Positions 15,314-24,076 of a stretch of DNA of 64,000 nucleotides are shown here, in pieces. Origin of the DNA: Paractinoplanes toevensis. Lineage in GTDB: Bacteria > Actinomycetota > Actinomycetes > Mycobacteriales > Micromonosporaceae. Positions within the stretch are counted from its first letter, which is position 1. Each line of letters begins with the position of its first letter. The notes under the pieces are model-generated. The model was not told the DNA's origin. It made no database searches and was given only the letters and a program-made list of their open reading frames with translations. The stretch lies in assembly GCF_018332695.1 (NCBI RefSeq), contig NZ_BOQN01000010.1, positions 1 through 64,000 of the forward strand. Reading direction: 5' to 3'. A program made the position numbers and the translations under genes.

Positions 15314-17917
15314 CTAGGAATCCCCGGTGCCTCCCACATGGGGAGAGCTCCCTATGTTGAGGCGGCGGGCCGCGGCCGCCGCCTGTCCCCGCGTCGATAC
15401 CCCGAGCTTGGCCAGCACCGCCGACACGTGATGGTCGACGGTCTTCGCCGACAGGGTCAGCCGGGCCGCGATGTCGGCGTTGCTCAACCCCTCCGCCAGC
15501 AGGGCGAGGACCTCCCGCTGGCGGCCGGTCAGCCCGGTCGGGTCGGCCGCGGTGGCCGGGCGCGGCCCGCGCGGCACCGGCAGGCCGCGTTCGCGCAGCG
15601 TGGCCCGCAACCGCCGGGCGGCCGGGACGGCATCGAGCCGGTCGTAGATCCGCAGGGCGGCCACCGGATCACCGCCCGACAGTGCCTCGGCCTCCGGGTA
15701 CGGGCAGCCGCGCTCCCGCCACCAGGCCGCCGCCCGCTCCCACTCCCCCGTGATGAGCAGCCGGTACGGCTCGGCCGTGCTCGCCGGCGGCGCCTCCAGG
15801 CCACCGCACCGCCACAGCCAGAACGCCAGTTCGCCGAGGAACCACGGCTGCCCGGCCTGCTGCCCGCCCCGCTCGGCCACGGCCAGGCCGCGGCGCGCCT
15901 CGGCGGCGGCCCGCTCGTCGTCGCCGGCCAGCCAGTACAGCTCGGCGAGCAGGACCGCGGCCGGCCCGACGAACTGGATCTCGCCACTGCGGTAGGCCCG
16001 ATCGGCCGCGTCCCGCGCCGCACCGAGCAGGCCCGACTCGCCCAGCCGGCCCCGCACGGTGAGCCGGACGGCGATCGCCGGGACCAGCGACGGGCCCGGC
16101 ACCGGCGGCCCGGTGAGGGCCTGTTCGGCGTCGTCGAGGGCGGCCCGCCAGTCGCCGCGGAACAACTCGAGGCGGGCCCGGTGGCCGAGCACGTGCCGGG
16201 TGTAGCCGTCCAGGTCTCGGGCCGACAGGAACGCGACCATCCGGTCGAATGTCGACTCGGCGGTGGCGAAATCACAGGCATCCACGGCACTGGTGCCGAG
16301 GTTGACCAGGGCCCGGCCGGCGTGGTCGTCGAGACCGGCCGCGGCGGCCTGCTCGTGTGCGCGCTCCAGCTCGGCGATGCCGGCCCGGTCGCCGGCGTTC
16401 CACCGGGCCGACCCGATGTTGACCATGGCGTGCAGCTCGGTGTCCCGATCGCCGGTCAGCAGGGCCAGCTCCAGTGCCCGGCGCCCCCAGGAGATCGCCT
16501 CCGGCAGCTCGCCGGCCAGCATGAACAACTGCGACAGATTGCTGTACGCGGCGGCCAGCTCCCGGCCCGGCGGCACCGCCTCCAGCACCCGGACCGCACG
16601 CCAGGCGGCCGCGCGGGCCTCGTCGGGGCGGCCGTTCCACCAGAGCAGCCGGGACACCCAGCGCAGGTTGCCACCCACCCGTCGCGGGTCGCCGAGCTCC
16701 TCGCGCAGGGCCAGCGCCCGGCGCCGGGCGTCGATCGCCTCGCCGCTGAGCCCACCGTGGTACGCGGCGTCCGCGTACTCCTCCAGCAGGGCGGCCCGCT
16801 CGGCCGGCGGATGGTCCGCGGTGAGCGGCAGGGCGATCACGTAGAGGGCGGCGGCCTGGCGATACGCGCCCAGCGACGCGGCCCGGCGGGCGGCCACCGG
16901 CGCCCAGCGCAGGACAGCCGCGGTGTCGGCGGCGTGGTGGGCGTGGTGCACCAGACGGGCCGGGTCCACTCCCGGCCGGCTGCTCAGCGCGGCGAGAACC
17001 TCGGCGTGCAGGGCCATCCGGCGTACCGGGGACAGCGATTCCTCCACCGCCCGCCGCAGCAGCTCGTGACGGAAGGCGACGCCGTCGCCCTTCGCGGTCA
17101 GGATTCCGCCGGCCAGGCATTCGTCGACGGCGGCGGCCCGGCCGGCCAGCAGTTCCGCGGACGTGTGCGCGGGGACCACCGACACCAGCCGGGCCACGTC
17201 GCGGGCCGGCTCGGTGAGCGCGGCCAGCCGGGACAGCACCAGGTCGCGGACGGTGGGCGGGACCCCTTCGGTGCGGGCGGCGAGGACCTCGGTGACGAGC
17301 AGCGGATTACCGCCGGTCACGGCGTACACATCCGGGGAGTTCCGGCCCGCCCGGCGGGCCATCTCGGCCACCGCCGCCGCGGAGAGCGGCGGCAGGCTCA
17401 CCCGCCGGGTGAGGCCGCGCGGAAGTCCGGCCAGGACGGTCCGCAGGCGGTGGTCGGGGGCGATCTCCTCCTCGCGGTACGTGATGAGCAGCAGCGCCCG
17501 GCACAGCGCGAGACGGCGGCCGAGGAACGCGACCATGTCGAGGGTCGCCTCGTCGGCCCAGTGCAGGTCCTCCAGCACCACGACCGGGCGGGCGGCCTGC
17601 GGCGGCCGGTCGAGCGCGGTGAGGAACAGATCGAAGACCTCGACCCGGGGCGCGTCGGCGATCCGGTCGCGCAGGCGGCCGCCGAGCGCGCGGGCGATGT
17701 CGTGCAGCGGGCCCAGGGCGCGCGGGGTGAGCAGCGGGTCGCAGGCGCCCCACACCACGTGCGCGCGCGGTCCGGCGGCCTCGGCGAACGCGGCGGCCAG
17801 GGTGGACTTACCCGCACCGGCCTCGCCGCTGACGATCGCGACCCGGCCGCCGGCCGCGCTCTCGGCCAGCAGGCGGCCGAGGGCGGCCAGTTCGTCGTCC
17901 CGTTCCAGCAGGTCCAT
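15314..17917 (-). CDS. LAL-type LuxR regulator with N-terminal AAA ATPase
   Basis: 867 residues from ATG 17917; TAGCCT eight bases upstream suggests a leaderless message. The N-terminus has Walker A GEAGAGKST (about 30-40) and Walker B VVVLEDLHWADEA, followed by a long TPR-like helical region. The last 65 residues are a LuxR/GerE helix-turn-helix (LTGRQREVLALLAEGLSNADIAARL). This is the LAL (large ATP-binding LuxR) architecture, used for pathway-specific activation in actinomycetes. The only co-directional gene behind it is the methyltransferase. Confidence 0.9.
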   Translation of the reverse strand: MDLLERDDELAALGRLLAESAAGGRVAIVSGEAGAGKSTLAAAFAEAAGPRAHVVWGACDPLLTPRALGPLHDIARALGGRLRDRIADAPRVEVFDLFLTALDRPPQAARPVVVLEDLHWADEATLDMVAFLGRRLALCRALLLITYREEEIAPDHRLRTVLAGLPRGLTRRVSLPPLSAAAVAEMARRAGRNSPDVYAVTGGNPLLVTEVLAARTEGVPPTVRDLVLSRLAALTEPARDVARLVSVVPAHTSAELLAGRAAAVDECLAGGILTAKGDGVAFRHELLRRAVEESLSPVRRMALHAEVLAALSSRPGVDPARLVHHAHHAADTAAVLRWAPVAARRAASLGAYRQAAALYVIALPLTADHPPAERAALLEEYADAAYHGGLSGEAIDARRRALALREELGDPRRVGGNLRWVSRLLWWNGRPDEARAAAWRAVRVLEAVPPGRELAAAYSNLSQLFMLAGELPEAISWGRRALELALLTGDRDTELHAMVNIGSARWNAGDRAGIAELERAHEQAAAAGLDDHAGRALVNLGTSAVDACDFATAESTFDRMVAFLSARDLDGYTRHVLGHRARLELFRGDWRAALDDAEQALTGPPVPGPSLVPAIAVRLTVRGRLGESGLLGAARDAADRAYRSGEIQFVGPAAVLLAELYWLAGDDERAAAEARRGLAVAERGGQQAGQPWFLGELAFWLWRCGGLEAPPASTAEPYRLLITGEWERAAAWWRERGCPYPEAEALSGGDPVAALRIYDRLDAVPAARRLRATLRERGLPVPRGPRPATAADPTGLTGRQREVLALLAEGLSNADIAARLTLSAKTVDHHVSAVLAKLGVSTRGQAAAAARRLNIGSSPHVGGTGDS

Positions 17918-17961
17918 CAGGGGTCAGGCTAAGTGCCCGGCCGGAGCCCGGACATCCTCCG

Positions 17962-18534
17962 TCACGCCCGCATCGGTACACCGATCTGATCGACCGTGGT
18001 CAGCCCGAATGCCTCCTCGGCCAGGTCGAGCGCCCGGATCCAGGGGAACTTGCGAGGATCGTTCTGGCCCGGCGGCAGCGGCTCCCAGCCGTCCTCCGCG
18101 CCGAACAGCACCCGTACGCCCTCCGCGCGCAGGTCGTCGATCGCCCGCCGGAAGGGCAGCCGCGCGGCGAGCGCCGAGTTCACCGCCGGCACCACCACGG
18201 TGGGGATCCCGCGCCCGATGACCTCGGCCACCGAGGAGAGCGGATAGGTGTCGGCGATGCCCGCGGCCAGCTTGTTGATCGTGTTGAACGTCGCCGGCGC
18301 CACGATGAGCGCGTCGGCCGGCGGCGAGATCCGGCGGCCGTCGGGCGCGAACTTGTAGGTGGTGCGCACCGGTTTCCCGCTGGCCCGGGCCACCTCGGCC
18401 TTCTCGAAGAACTCGAGCCCGCTCTGGGTGGCCGTCACATCGACCGACCAGCCGCGCCGCATGGCCTCCTGGATGAGCCCGACAACGCCCCCGGCGGCCC
18501 CGCCGCCACAAACCACGATCCGTAAGTCACCCAT
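17962..18534 (-). CDS. Flavoprotein, phosphopantothenoylcysteine decarboxylase-like
   Basis: 190 residues from ATG 18534, preferred over GTG 18573 and ATG 18567 because it starts exactly at the Rossmann-like MGDLRIVVCGGGAAGG and has GGAAG nine bases upstream. ADALIVAPATFNTINKLAAGIADTYPLSSVAE carries the conserved PATxNT flavin-binding region of the HFCD family. Members decarboxylate cysteine-like substrates or bind FMN. This one lacks the CoaB half and an obvious substrate clamp, so the substrate is unknown. It follows the MarR gene on the same strand. Confidence 0.75.
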   Translation of the reverse strand: MGDLRIVVCGGGAAGGVVGLIQEAMRRGWSVDVTATQSGLEFFEKAEVARASGKPVRTTYKFAPDGRRISPPADALIVAPATFNTINKLAAGIADTYPLSSVAEVIGRGIPTVVVPAVNSALAARLPFRRAIDDLRAEGVRVLFGAEDGWEPLPPGQNDPRKFPWIRALDLAEEAFGLTTVDQIGVPMRA

Positions 18535-18573
18535 AGCTTCCGATTGTGACGCACGGCACAGCTCCATGGTCAC

Positions 18574-19005
18574 TTACGAGGAGACTATTTCCGCGTCCGC
18601 CGCCGGGGCCGGTGCGGCCAGGTCGTCGACGAGGGCGGCCAGCCGGAGTTCCAGCTCCTCGTCGGCCGGCAGACTCTCCCGGACGGCGTCGGCGACGCGC
18701 TGGTGCAGGCGGTGGCCGCGCGGGGTGAGGTAAGCGCGGATGCGGCGGCGGTCGGCGTCGTCGATCCGGCGGTAGAGCAGGTTGGTGTCGACCAGATGGT
18801 CGACGAGACGGGTAAGGCTGCCGGGTGGCAGGAACGCGCCGTCGGCCAGCTCGGTCATGAAGTGGCCGCGGCCGTCGGCGAGCAGCGAGATCACCCGCCA
18901 GGCGTCGAGGCTCTGCCCCTCGGCGGCCAGGATCGCGGCGAGGCGGCGGGCCATCAGGCGCTCGGCTCGGGTCAGCAGCTCCATCAGATCCGCGGATCGA
19001 CGCAT
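18574..19005 (-). CDS. MarR-family transcriptional regulator
   Basis: 143 residues from ATG 19005. The winged helix lies at about 30-105, with AWRVISLLADG, MTELADGAFLPPGSLTRLVDHLV as the recognition region, and RRIDDADRRRIRAYLTPRG as the wing. Such dimeric repressors sense phenolic or other small molecules. TAGCAT five bases upstream would give a nearly leaderless RNA. It probably controls itself and the downstream flavoprotein, and perhaps the divergent AmiC-like gene, which starts only 27 bases away. Confidence 0.85.
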   Translation of the reverse strand: MRRSADLMELLTRAERLMARRLAAILAAEGQSLDAWRVISLLADGRGHFMTELADGAFLPPGSLTRLVDHLVDTNLLYRRIDDADRRRIRAYLTPRGHRLHQRVADAVRESLPADEELELRLAALVDDLAAPAPAADAEIVSS

Positions 19006-19032
19006 GGCTCATGCTAACGGGAGAATGGCCGC

Positions 19033-20097
19033 ATGCCCGAGCTGCTCGACCTCAGCACGGACGCGGTACGGGTGGCCCTCGTCGTACCGCTGCGCGGCCC
19101 GGCCGGCATCTTCGGCCCGGGCGCCGAGCTGTGCGCGCAGCTGGCCGCCGAGGAGGTCAACACGGCGGGCGGGGTGCTGGGCCGGGAGCTGGCGCTGCTG
19201 CCGGTGGACGGCGGGGCCGAGCCGGCCGCGGTGGCCGCCGAGGTGGAGGCCCTGGTGTCGACGGGCGCCGTGCAGGGCCTCACCGGCTGGCACATCTCGT
19301 CGGTGCGGCAGGCGGTGGCGCCGCGGGTGGCCGGCCGGGTGCCATACGTCTACACCGCTCTCTACGAGGGCGGCGAACGTACCGAGGGGGTGTTCCTGAC
19401 CAGCGAGACTCCCGGCACCCAGCTGTTCCCGGCGATGCGGCTGCTCACCCAGGAGCGGGCGGTACGCAGCTGGTTCGTCATCGGCAACGACTACGTCTGG
19501 CCGCGGCGTACGGCGCAGGCAGTGCGCCGCCGCTTCCCCACGACCGAGGCGTACGTTCCGCTCGGCACCCATGACTTCGGTCCGATCCTGCGCCGGATCA
19601 CCGAGTCGGAGGCCGATGCCGTGCTGATGCTGCTGGTCGGCAACGACGCGGTGCGGTTCAACCGGCAGTTCGCCCGCACCGGCCTGGACGCCCGCTGCCT
19701 GCGGCTGAGCACCCTGATGGACGAGAACATGCTGCTGGCCAGCGGCCCGGCCGCGACCGGGGACCTGCACTCGACGGCGGGCTTCTTCGCCTCGATGGTG
19801 ACGCCGGAGAGCCTGGACTTCCACGGCCGGTACGCCGCCCGGTTCGGCGCCGAGGCACCGCCGCTGGGCAGCCTCGGCGAGTCCTGTTACGAGGGTGTGC
19901 TGCTGCTGGCGGCGCTGATCCGGCGGGCCCGCACGCTCGATGTCCGCGCGATCGGCGCGACCGCCGACACGGTGTCCTACGAGGGCCCGCGCGGCCTGCT
20001 GCGTCTGGAGCGCCGGCACGTGAGCCAGCGGATCTATCTGGCCCGGGCGCGCGGCACGGAGTTCGACGTCCTGACCCAGCTCTCTGGACAAACCTGA
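19033..20097 (+). CDS. Cytoplasmic AmiC/UrtA-like amide-binding sensor protein
   Basis: 354 residues from ATG 19033 with GGGAGA upstream. It is a periplasmic-binding-protein type I fold (VALVVPLRGPAGIFGPGAELCAQLAAEEVNTAGGVLG, then LLPVDGGAEP; FVIGNDYVWPRR; LSTLMDENML) very like AmiC and UrtA, but it has no signal peptide or lipobox and so should stay in the cytoplasm. AmiC senses short amides to control amidase expression. No AmiR antiterminator or amidase is adjacent. It is divergent from the MarR gene and lies close to the urt-type transporter block. Confidence 0.75.
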   Translation: MPELLDLSTDAVRVALVVPLRGPAGIFGPGAELCAQLAAEEVNTAGGVLGRELALLPVDGGAEPAAVAAEVEALVSTGAVQGLTGWHISSVRQAVAPRVAGRVPYVYTALYEGGERTEGVFLTSETPGTQLFPAMRLLTQERAVRSWFVIGNDYVWPRRTAQAVRRRFPTTEAYVPLGTHDFGPILRRITESEADAVLMLLVGNDAVRFNRQFARTGLDARCLRLSTLMDENMLLASGPAATGDLHSTAGFFASMVTPESLDFHGRYAARFGAEAPPLGSLGESCYEGVLLLAALIRRARTLDVRAIGATADTVSYEGPRGLLRLERRHVSQRIYLARARGTEFDVLTQLSGQT

Positions 20098-20492
20098 TCT
20101 GTATCTGCGAGTCGGACCGGCGCTGTTCGGGTCCGAACCGTCCGGCTCGCTGCTCATCAGGCGGGACCATGCCCGGGGACGGCGACCCGGTATCCGAGAG
20201 CGGCGACCGCCATGCGGGAGGTCGTTGGCCGTCGCCCGGGACTGTTCGGTGGGCGGGTTGGGGTTGCGGGCCTGGGCCGGGCCCGCCCGCAGCGGGCGCG
20301 CGGAGGGTGAGTTGCGCCTGCCGGGACCGCGTGCCACGAGAGTTAGCCGGCGCGTACCGAAAGATCTTCCGCTTGAAAGCGTCCCGCCCTCCGTTTCAAA
20401 GAAGGGAGGTCTGGAATTGACGAGACCTCGACCCGAAAAGATCTGGAGGTCTGCATTCGCGAACACCCCGCGAGCTGGGCTTATCCGCCCCG
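20098..20492. other. Gene-free region at the left edge of the transporter island
   Basis: 395 bases with no convincing gene. A terminator-like stem (TCGGACC 20112-20118 with GGTCCGA 20130-20136) follows the AmiC-like gene. GAGGTCT occurs at 20406-20412 and 20446-20452, with its complement AGACCTC at 20423-20429. The stop of the TetR gene forms the loop of a 7-bp stem (20486-20502). No integrase, transposase or clear attachment site was seen. Confidence 0.5.
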
Positions 20493-21068
20493 TTACGGGG
20501 CGACGCGGTCGCGGATGCGGTCGAGCACCGCCTCCGCCGCCCACGCGGCGGCGTCGGCGATGTCTCGCCGGTCCATACCGAACTCGCGGCGGAACGTCAC
20601 CCACGTCCCGACGGAGTCGAGGTGCGACAGCGCCGCGATGACCGCCCTGCGCTGCGCCGCGTCGAGGGATGGCACCTCACCGTCCAGCAATCGTTCGAGT
20701 TGCGCCCGGCCGGGCGACGGCGTCGCGCCGTTCACGCCGCGCATCGCCGTCTCGGCGACGACGTGCGCGAGCTCCGGGCGCGCGTCGTACCGCTGCATCG
20801 CGTCGCGGATCGCGAGGGGGATGTCGAAGATCGAGTGTGACTCCTCGCGGGCGAACACCGTCGCCTCGAGCCACGCCGCGGTCGCCAGCAGCAGGTCGAC
20901 CCGCGTGGGGTAGTTGCGGAACACCGTGCGCTCGGCGATGCCGGCCCGGCGCGCGATGACCCGGTTCGACACGTCGTCGCTGCCGACCTCCTCGATCAGT
21001 CCGGCGTAGGCGGCGAGGATCGCCTCTTGCGTGCCGCTCAGCGCCGGGACGGCCGTCGGCTCGGTCAC
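20493..21068 (-). CDS. TetR-family regulator (second of a pair)
   Basis: 191 residues from GTG 21068, which overlaps the stop of the previous TetR gene (GTGA), implying coupled translation. The helix-turn-helix spans about 15-60 (VSNRVIARRAGIAERTVFRNYPTRVDLLLA); the remainder is the helical ligand/dimer domain. It is a diverged paralogue of the upstream TetR (both have RTVFRNYPTR or RTIYRQYPTR). It is the last gene of the NCS1-TetR-TetR tail of the uptake block. The stop codon lies in the loop of a short hairpin. Confidence 0.85.
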   Translation of the reverse strand: MTEPTAVPALSGTQEAILAAYAGLIEEVGSDDVSNRVIARRAGIAERTVFRNYPTRVDLLLATAAWLEATVFAREESHSIFDIPLAIRDAMQRYDARPELAHVVAETAMRGVNGATPSPGRAQLERLLDGEVPSLDAAQRRAVIAALSHLDSVGTWVTFRREFGMDRRDIADAAAWAAEAVLDRIRDRVAP

Positions 21069-21631
21069 GGCTCCGCCCACGTGGCGTCGGGCAGCTTGGC
21101 GAGCACGGTGTCGACGGCGCGATCGAACGCGTCGCAGATCTCGCCGGCATCCAGGTCGAAGCCCGTGCGCAGGCGCGCCCAGAACATCGCCGACGAGAAG
21201 TAGCGCAGGGATGCCGCGACCCGCCGCCGATCCCGCCGGTTGAGCGTCGGCGCCGCCACGTCGAGCATCGCCTCGATCGCACGCGTGATGTAGGCCGGCT
21301 CGGTGTCGAGCGTCGGCGAGATCGCGGACGCCCGTGCGCCGACGTACGCGTACGCGGGCAACGTGTCGAAAGCGCGGAAGCGCTCGTGCACGGCGGCGCG
21401 GAAATCGGACACGGTCACGAACGGCGGCAGCGGGAAGCGGGTCTGCTCGATCCAGTTCGAGAGGGCGGCGAGCAGGTGCGCACGCGTGGGGTACTGGCGG
21501 TAGATCGTGCGCTCCGAGATGCCGACCTCGTCGGCGAGGACACGATAGGAGATGTCGTCGAACGTGCGCTCGCGCAGCAGCACCGCGGCGCTCGCGAGAA
21601 TCGCGGTCGCGGTGTCGACCGGCTCCTCCAT
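21065..21631 (-). CDS. TetR-family regulator (first of a pair)
   Basis: 188 residues from ATG 21631; the A of this ATG is also the last base of the NCS1 permease stop (TGATG). The HTH is at about 12-55 (ISYRVLADEVGISERTIYRQYPTRAHLLAAL). The C-terminal domain shares its layout with the following TetR gene, so the pair probably arose by duplication and may form a heterodimer. The three palindromes upstream of urtA are candidate binding sites. Ligand unknown. Confidence 0.85.
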   Translation of the reverse strand: MEEPVDTATAILASAAVLLRERTFDDISYRVLADEVGISERTIYRQYPTRAHLLAALSNWIEQTRFPLPPFVTVSDFRAAVHERFRAFDTLPAYAYVGARASAISPTLDTEPAYITRAIEAMLDVAAPTLNRRDRRRVAASLRYFSSAMFWARLRTGFDLDAGEICDAFDRAVDTVLAKLPDATWAEP

Positions 21632-23385
21632 CACGTCCCCCTCCCTCGGGTGGTCGCCCAGTGCGTGGGCCTGGCGACCTCCGGCGGGAGCACGTAGCGA
21701 TCGGAATTGTCGAGTGTGAGCGCCAGCGACGAGACGTACTGCACCTCGCCGCGCGGTCCCCTCTCGGCCGAGGCCAGCATATCCGGCCGCTCGAACGTAT
21801 AGCCGGTGACATGGCAGCGGAGCCGCTCGCCGGAGGGGTTGCCGTGCTCGTCGAACCGGGGGGAGTCGATGCCGTCGGAGTGGCGGCGCAGGTAGTAGCG
21901 CCCCCGCGTGGCGAGGGCCATGACCGGCGTGGTCACGAACGCGACGCCGATCGCGATGAGCACCGAGAACGGCTTGACAGCGGCGCCGAGCAACCCGGCG
22001 AACGCGAGCAGCGACAGCACCGAGGCCAGCCCCACCGACGCGAGCCCCACCGGGTTCCAGTCGTGCAGCATGCCGCGGCGGAACTCGGGGAAGCGCGGCG
22101 AGATACGCAGCACCCACTTGTTGATCGCGATATCGGTGGCGATCGTCACGAGCCAGGCCATGACGACGTTCGCGTAGAGGCTCAGCACGAAGGAGATGAG
22201 GGTGAAGACGTCCAACATCATGAACGTGTAGGCGATCACGAGGTTGAACAGAACGAAGATCGTGCGACCCGGGTAGTGCTTCGCCACCCGGGTGAAGACG
22301 TTCGACCACGCGAGTGAGCCCGAGTAGGCGTTCGTCACGTTGATCTTCACCTGCGCGACCACGATGAGCACCAGCGCGAGAACGATCGCGAGCCAGTCGG
22401 GGATGAGGGTTTGGTACATCACGACGAATTGCTTGACCGGTTCGGTCGCCTGGTGCCCGAGACCGGGTTCGACCCGCACGAGGAGGTAGACGGCGAGAAA
22501 CACCCCGATCACCTGCTTGGTGCCGCTGAAGACGACCCAGCCCGGACCGGCGAACGCGAACGACGTCCACCACGAGCGGGCGTTCGACGGCGTACGCGGC
22601 GGCATGGCGCGAAGGTAGTCGATCTGCTCCGCCAGCTGCGGGGTGAGTGCGAAGCACACGGCCGCACTCGAGACGACGGCGCCGAAGCTGATCGAGCCGT
22701 CGGAGTTGCCGGTGAACGACGTGAAGGAGCGGACCGCCTCGGGGTCGGAGACGACGATCCACAGCAGCGGCAACAGGGCGAGGGCGAGCCATAGGGGCGT
22801 CGTCCAGAACTGCAGGCGCTCCAGCGCACGCATGCCGTAGATGACGATCGGGATCACGACGACGGTCGAGATGAGATAGCCGATCCACAGCGGCATCCCC
22901 GTCGCCAGTTGCAGCCCCTGCGCCATGATGGCGCCCTCCAGGGCGAAGAAGATGCAGGTGAAGCCCGCGAAGACGACGGTCGTGATGATGGAGCCGTAGT
23001 AGCCGAATCCGGAGCCGCGGGCGATGAGGTCGAGGTCGAGGTTGTAGCGGGCGGCGTAGTAGGCGACGGGCACACCGACGATGAGGATGATGACCGACGC
23101 GAACACGATGCCGAGCACGGCGTTGGGGGTGCCGTGGTCGATGCCGATGCTCGCGCCGATCGAGAAGTCGGCGAGGAACGCGATGGACCCGAGGGCGGTC
23201 GCGCCGACCGAGGCCGCGCTCCAGCGCCGGAACGTGCGCGGCACATAGCGGAAGGCGTAGTCCTCCAGGCTGTCCTCTGCGGCCGCGCGCGCGTTGTACG
23301 TCGACACAGTGGCATCCCCTAAGGCACCTTGCGTGGGGGAAGCATCGCTGTCCGGTGTTACGACGGCATTGCCGACGTGGGTCAC
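21631..23385 (-). CDS. NCS1-family permease (cytosine/purine/hydantoin type)
   Basis: 584 residues from GTG 23385 with GAGGCG just upstream, six bases after the ATPase stop. About 12 membrane helices run from residue 55 to 480, beginning with the family hallmark VPRTFRRWSAASVG and including NVTNAYSGSLAWSN in the middle. NCS1 proteins import nucleobases, allantoin, hydantoins or thiamine precursors with a proton or sodium ion. A soluble tail of about 90 residues follows the last helix, longer than usual. Bases 22201-22260 in this gene are only 29 of 60 G+C. Confidence 0.88.
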   Translation of the reverse strand: MTHVGNAVVTPDSDASPTQGALGDATVSTYNARAAAEDSLEDYAFRYVPRTFRRWSAASVGATALGSIAFLADFSIGASIGIDHGTPNAVLGIVFASVIILIVGVPVAYYAARYNLDLDLIARGSGFGYYGSIITTVVFAGFTCIFFALEGAIMAQGLQLATGMPLWIGYLISTVVVIPIVIYGMRALERLQFWTTPLWLALALLPLLWIVVSDPEAVRSFTSFTGNSDGSISFGAVVSSAAVCFALTPQLAEQIDYLRAMPPRTPSNARSWWTSFAFAGPGWVVFSGTKQVIGVFLAVYLLVRVEPGLGHQATEPVKQFVVMYQTLIPDWLAIVLALVLIVVAQVKINVTNAYSGSLAWSNVFTRVAKHYPGRTIFVLFNLVIAYTFMMLDVFTLISFVLSLYANVVMAWLVTIATDIAINKWVLRISPRFPEFRRGMLHDWNPVGLASVGLASVLSLLAFAGLLGAAVKPFSVLIAIGVAFVTTPVMALATRGRYYLRRHSDGIDSPRFDEHGNPSGERLRCHVTGYTFERPDMLASAERGPRGEVQYVSSLALTLDNSDRYVLPPEVARPTHWATTRGRGT

Positions 23386-23391
23386 ATCGCC

Positions 23392-24075
23392 TCAGATCGC
23401 CATGGCGGCTCGCACGGTGGAGGCCGCTGCCGAACCACCATCACCGGTATGTGTGACGAAGCCCGAGGCGAGCACGACGTAACGCTCGGCGGCCTCGAGG
23501 GCAAAGCCGATGTGCTGCTCGACGAGCAGCACATTGATGCCCTCGCCGGCCAGCTGCATGATGGTCTGCTCGATCTCGGCGACGATCGTGGGCTGGATGC
23601 CCTCGGTCGGCTCGTCCAGGATGAGCAGCTTCGGCTCGGTGATGAGGGCGCGGGCGATCGCGAGCTGCTGGCGCTGCCCGCCCGAGAGCAGGCCCGCCTT
23701 CCGGGTGGCGAACTTCTCCAGGGCGGGGAAGCGGGCCATCTGCGCTTCGATCAGAGCCTTGCCGCGCCGGCGCCCGTCGGCGGCGAGCTGCAGATTCTCC
23801 AGCGTCGTGAGCTGGCCGAACGCCTGCTGACCCTGCGGCACGTACGCCATGCCGCGAGCAACACGCTGGTTGGGGGCGAGCGCCGCGATGTTCTCGCCGT
23901 CGAACAGCACGCGGCCCTTCGACGGCTTGAGGAGGCCGATCGCGAGACGGAGCAGGGTCGTCTTGCCGGCGCCGTTGTGGCCGAGCACGGCCACCACCTT
24001 GCCGGCCGGCACCGTCACGCCGTGCAGCACCCGCGTGCGCCCGTAGCCGGCCTCGATGTCGGTGATCTCGAGCAT
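23392..24075 (-). CDS. urtE: Urea/short-chain amide ABC transporter ATPase, UrtE-like
   Basis: 227 residues from ATG 24075, one base after the urtD-like stop. Walker A is GHNGAGKTT near residue 33, the signature LSGGQRQQ, and Walker B LLILDEPTEGIQP with the catalytic Glu; VEQHIGFALEAAERYVVL is the LivF/UrtE-type H-loop region. The LivF-like end ATPase of branched-chain amino acid/urea importers, acting at the inner face of the membrane. Urea and short amides are the usual substrates of this subfamily; the actual one is unproven. Confidence 0.85.
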   Translation of the reverse strand: MLEITDIEAGYGRTRVLHGVTVPAGKVVAVLGHNGAGKTTLLRLAIGLLKPSKGRVLFDGENIAALAPNQRVARGMAYVPQGQQAFGQLTTLENLQLAADGRRRGKALIEAQMARFPALEKFATRKAGLLSGGQRQQLAIARALITEPKLLILDEPTEGIQPTIVAEIEQTIMQLAGEGINVLLVEQHIGFALEAAERYVVLASGFVTHTGDGGSAAASTVRAAMAI

Positions 24076-24076
24076 G

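Noticed and set aside
15269-17932. An 887-codon frame opposite the LAL regulator
   Set aside because: Antisense shadow of an ATPase/LuxR gene; no domain or ribosome site, composition dominated by Gly, Arg, Gln.
20401-20462. Regulatory repeats GAGGTCT/AGACCTC as a TetR operator
   Set aside because: They lie downstream of the last TetR gene on the minus strand, away from any start codon, and do not match the palindromes near urtA.
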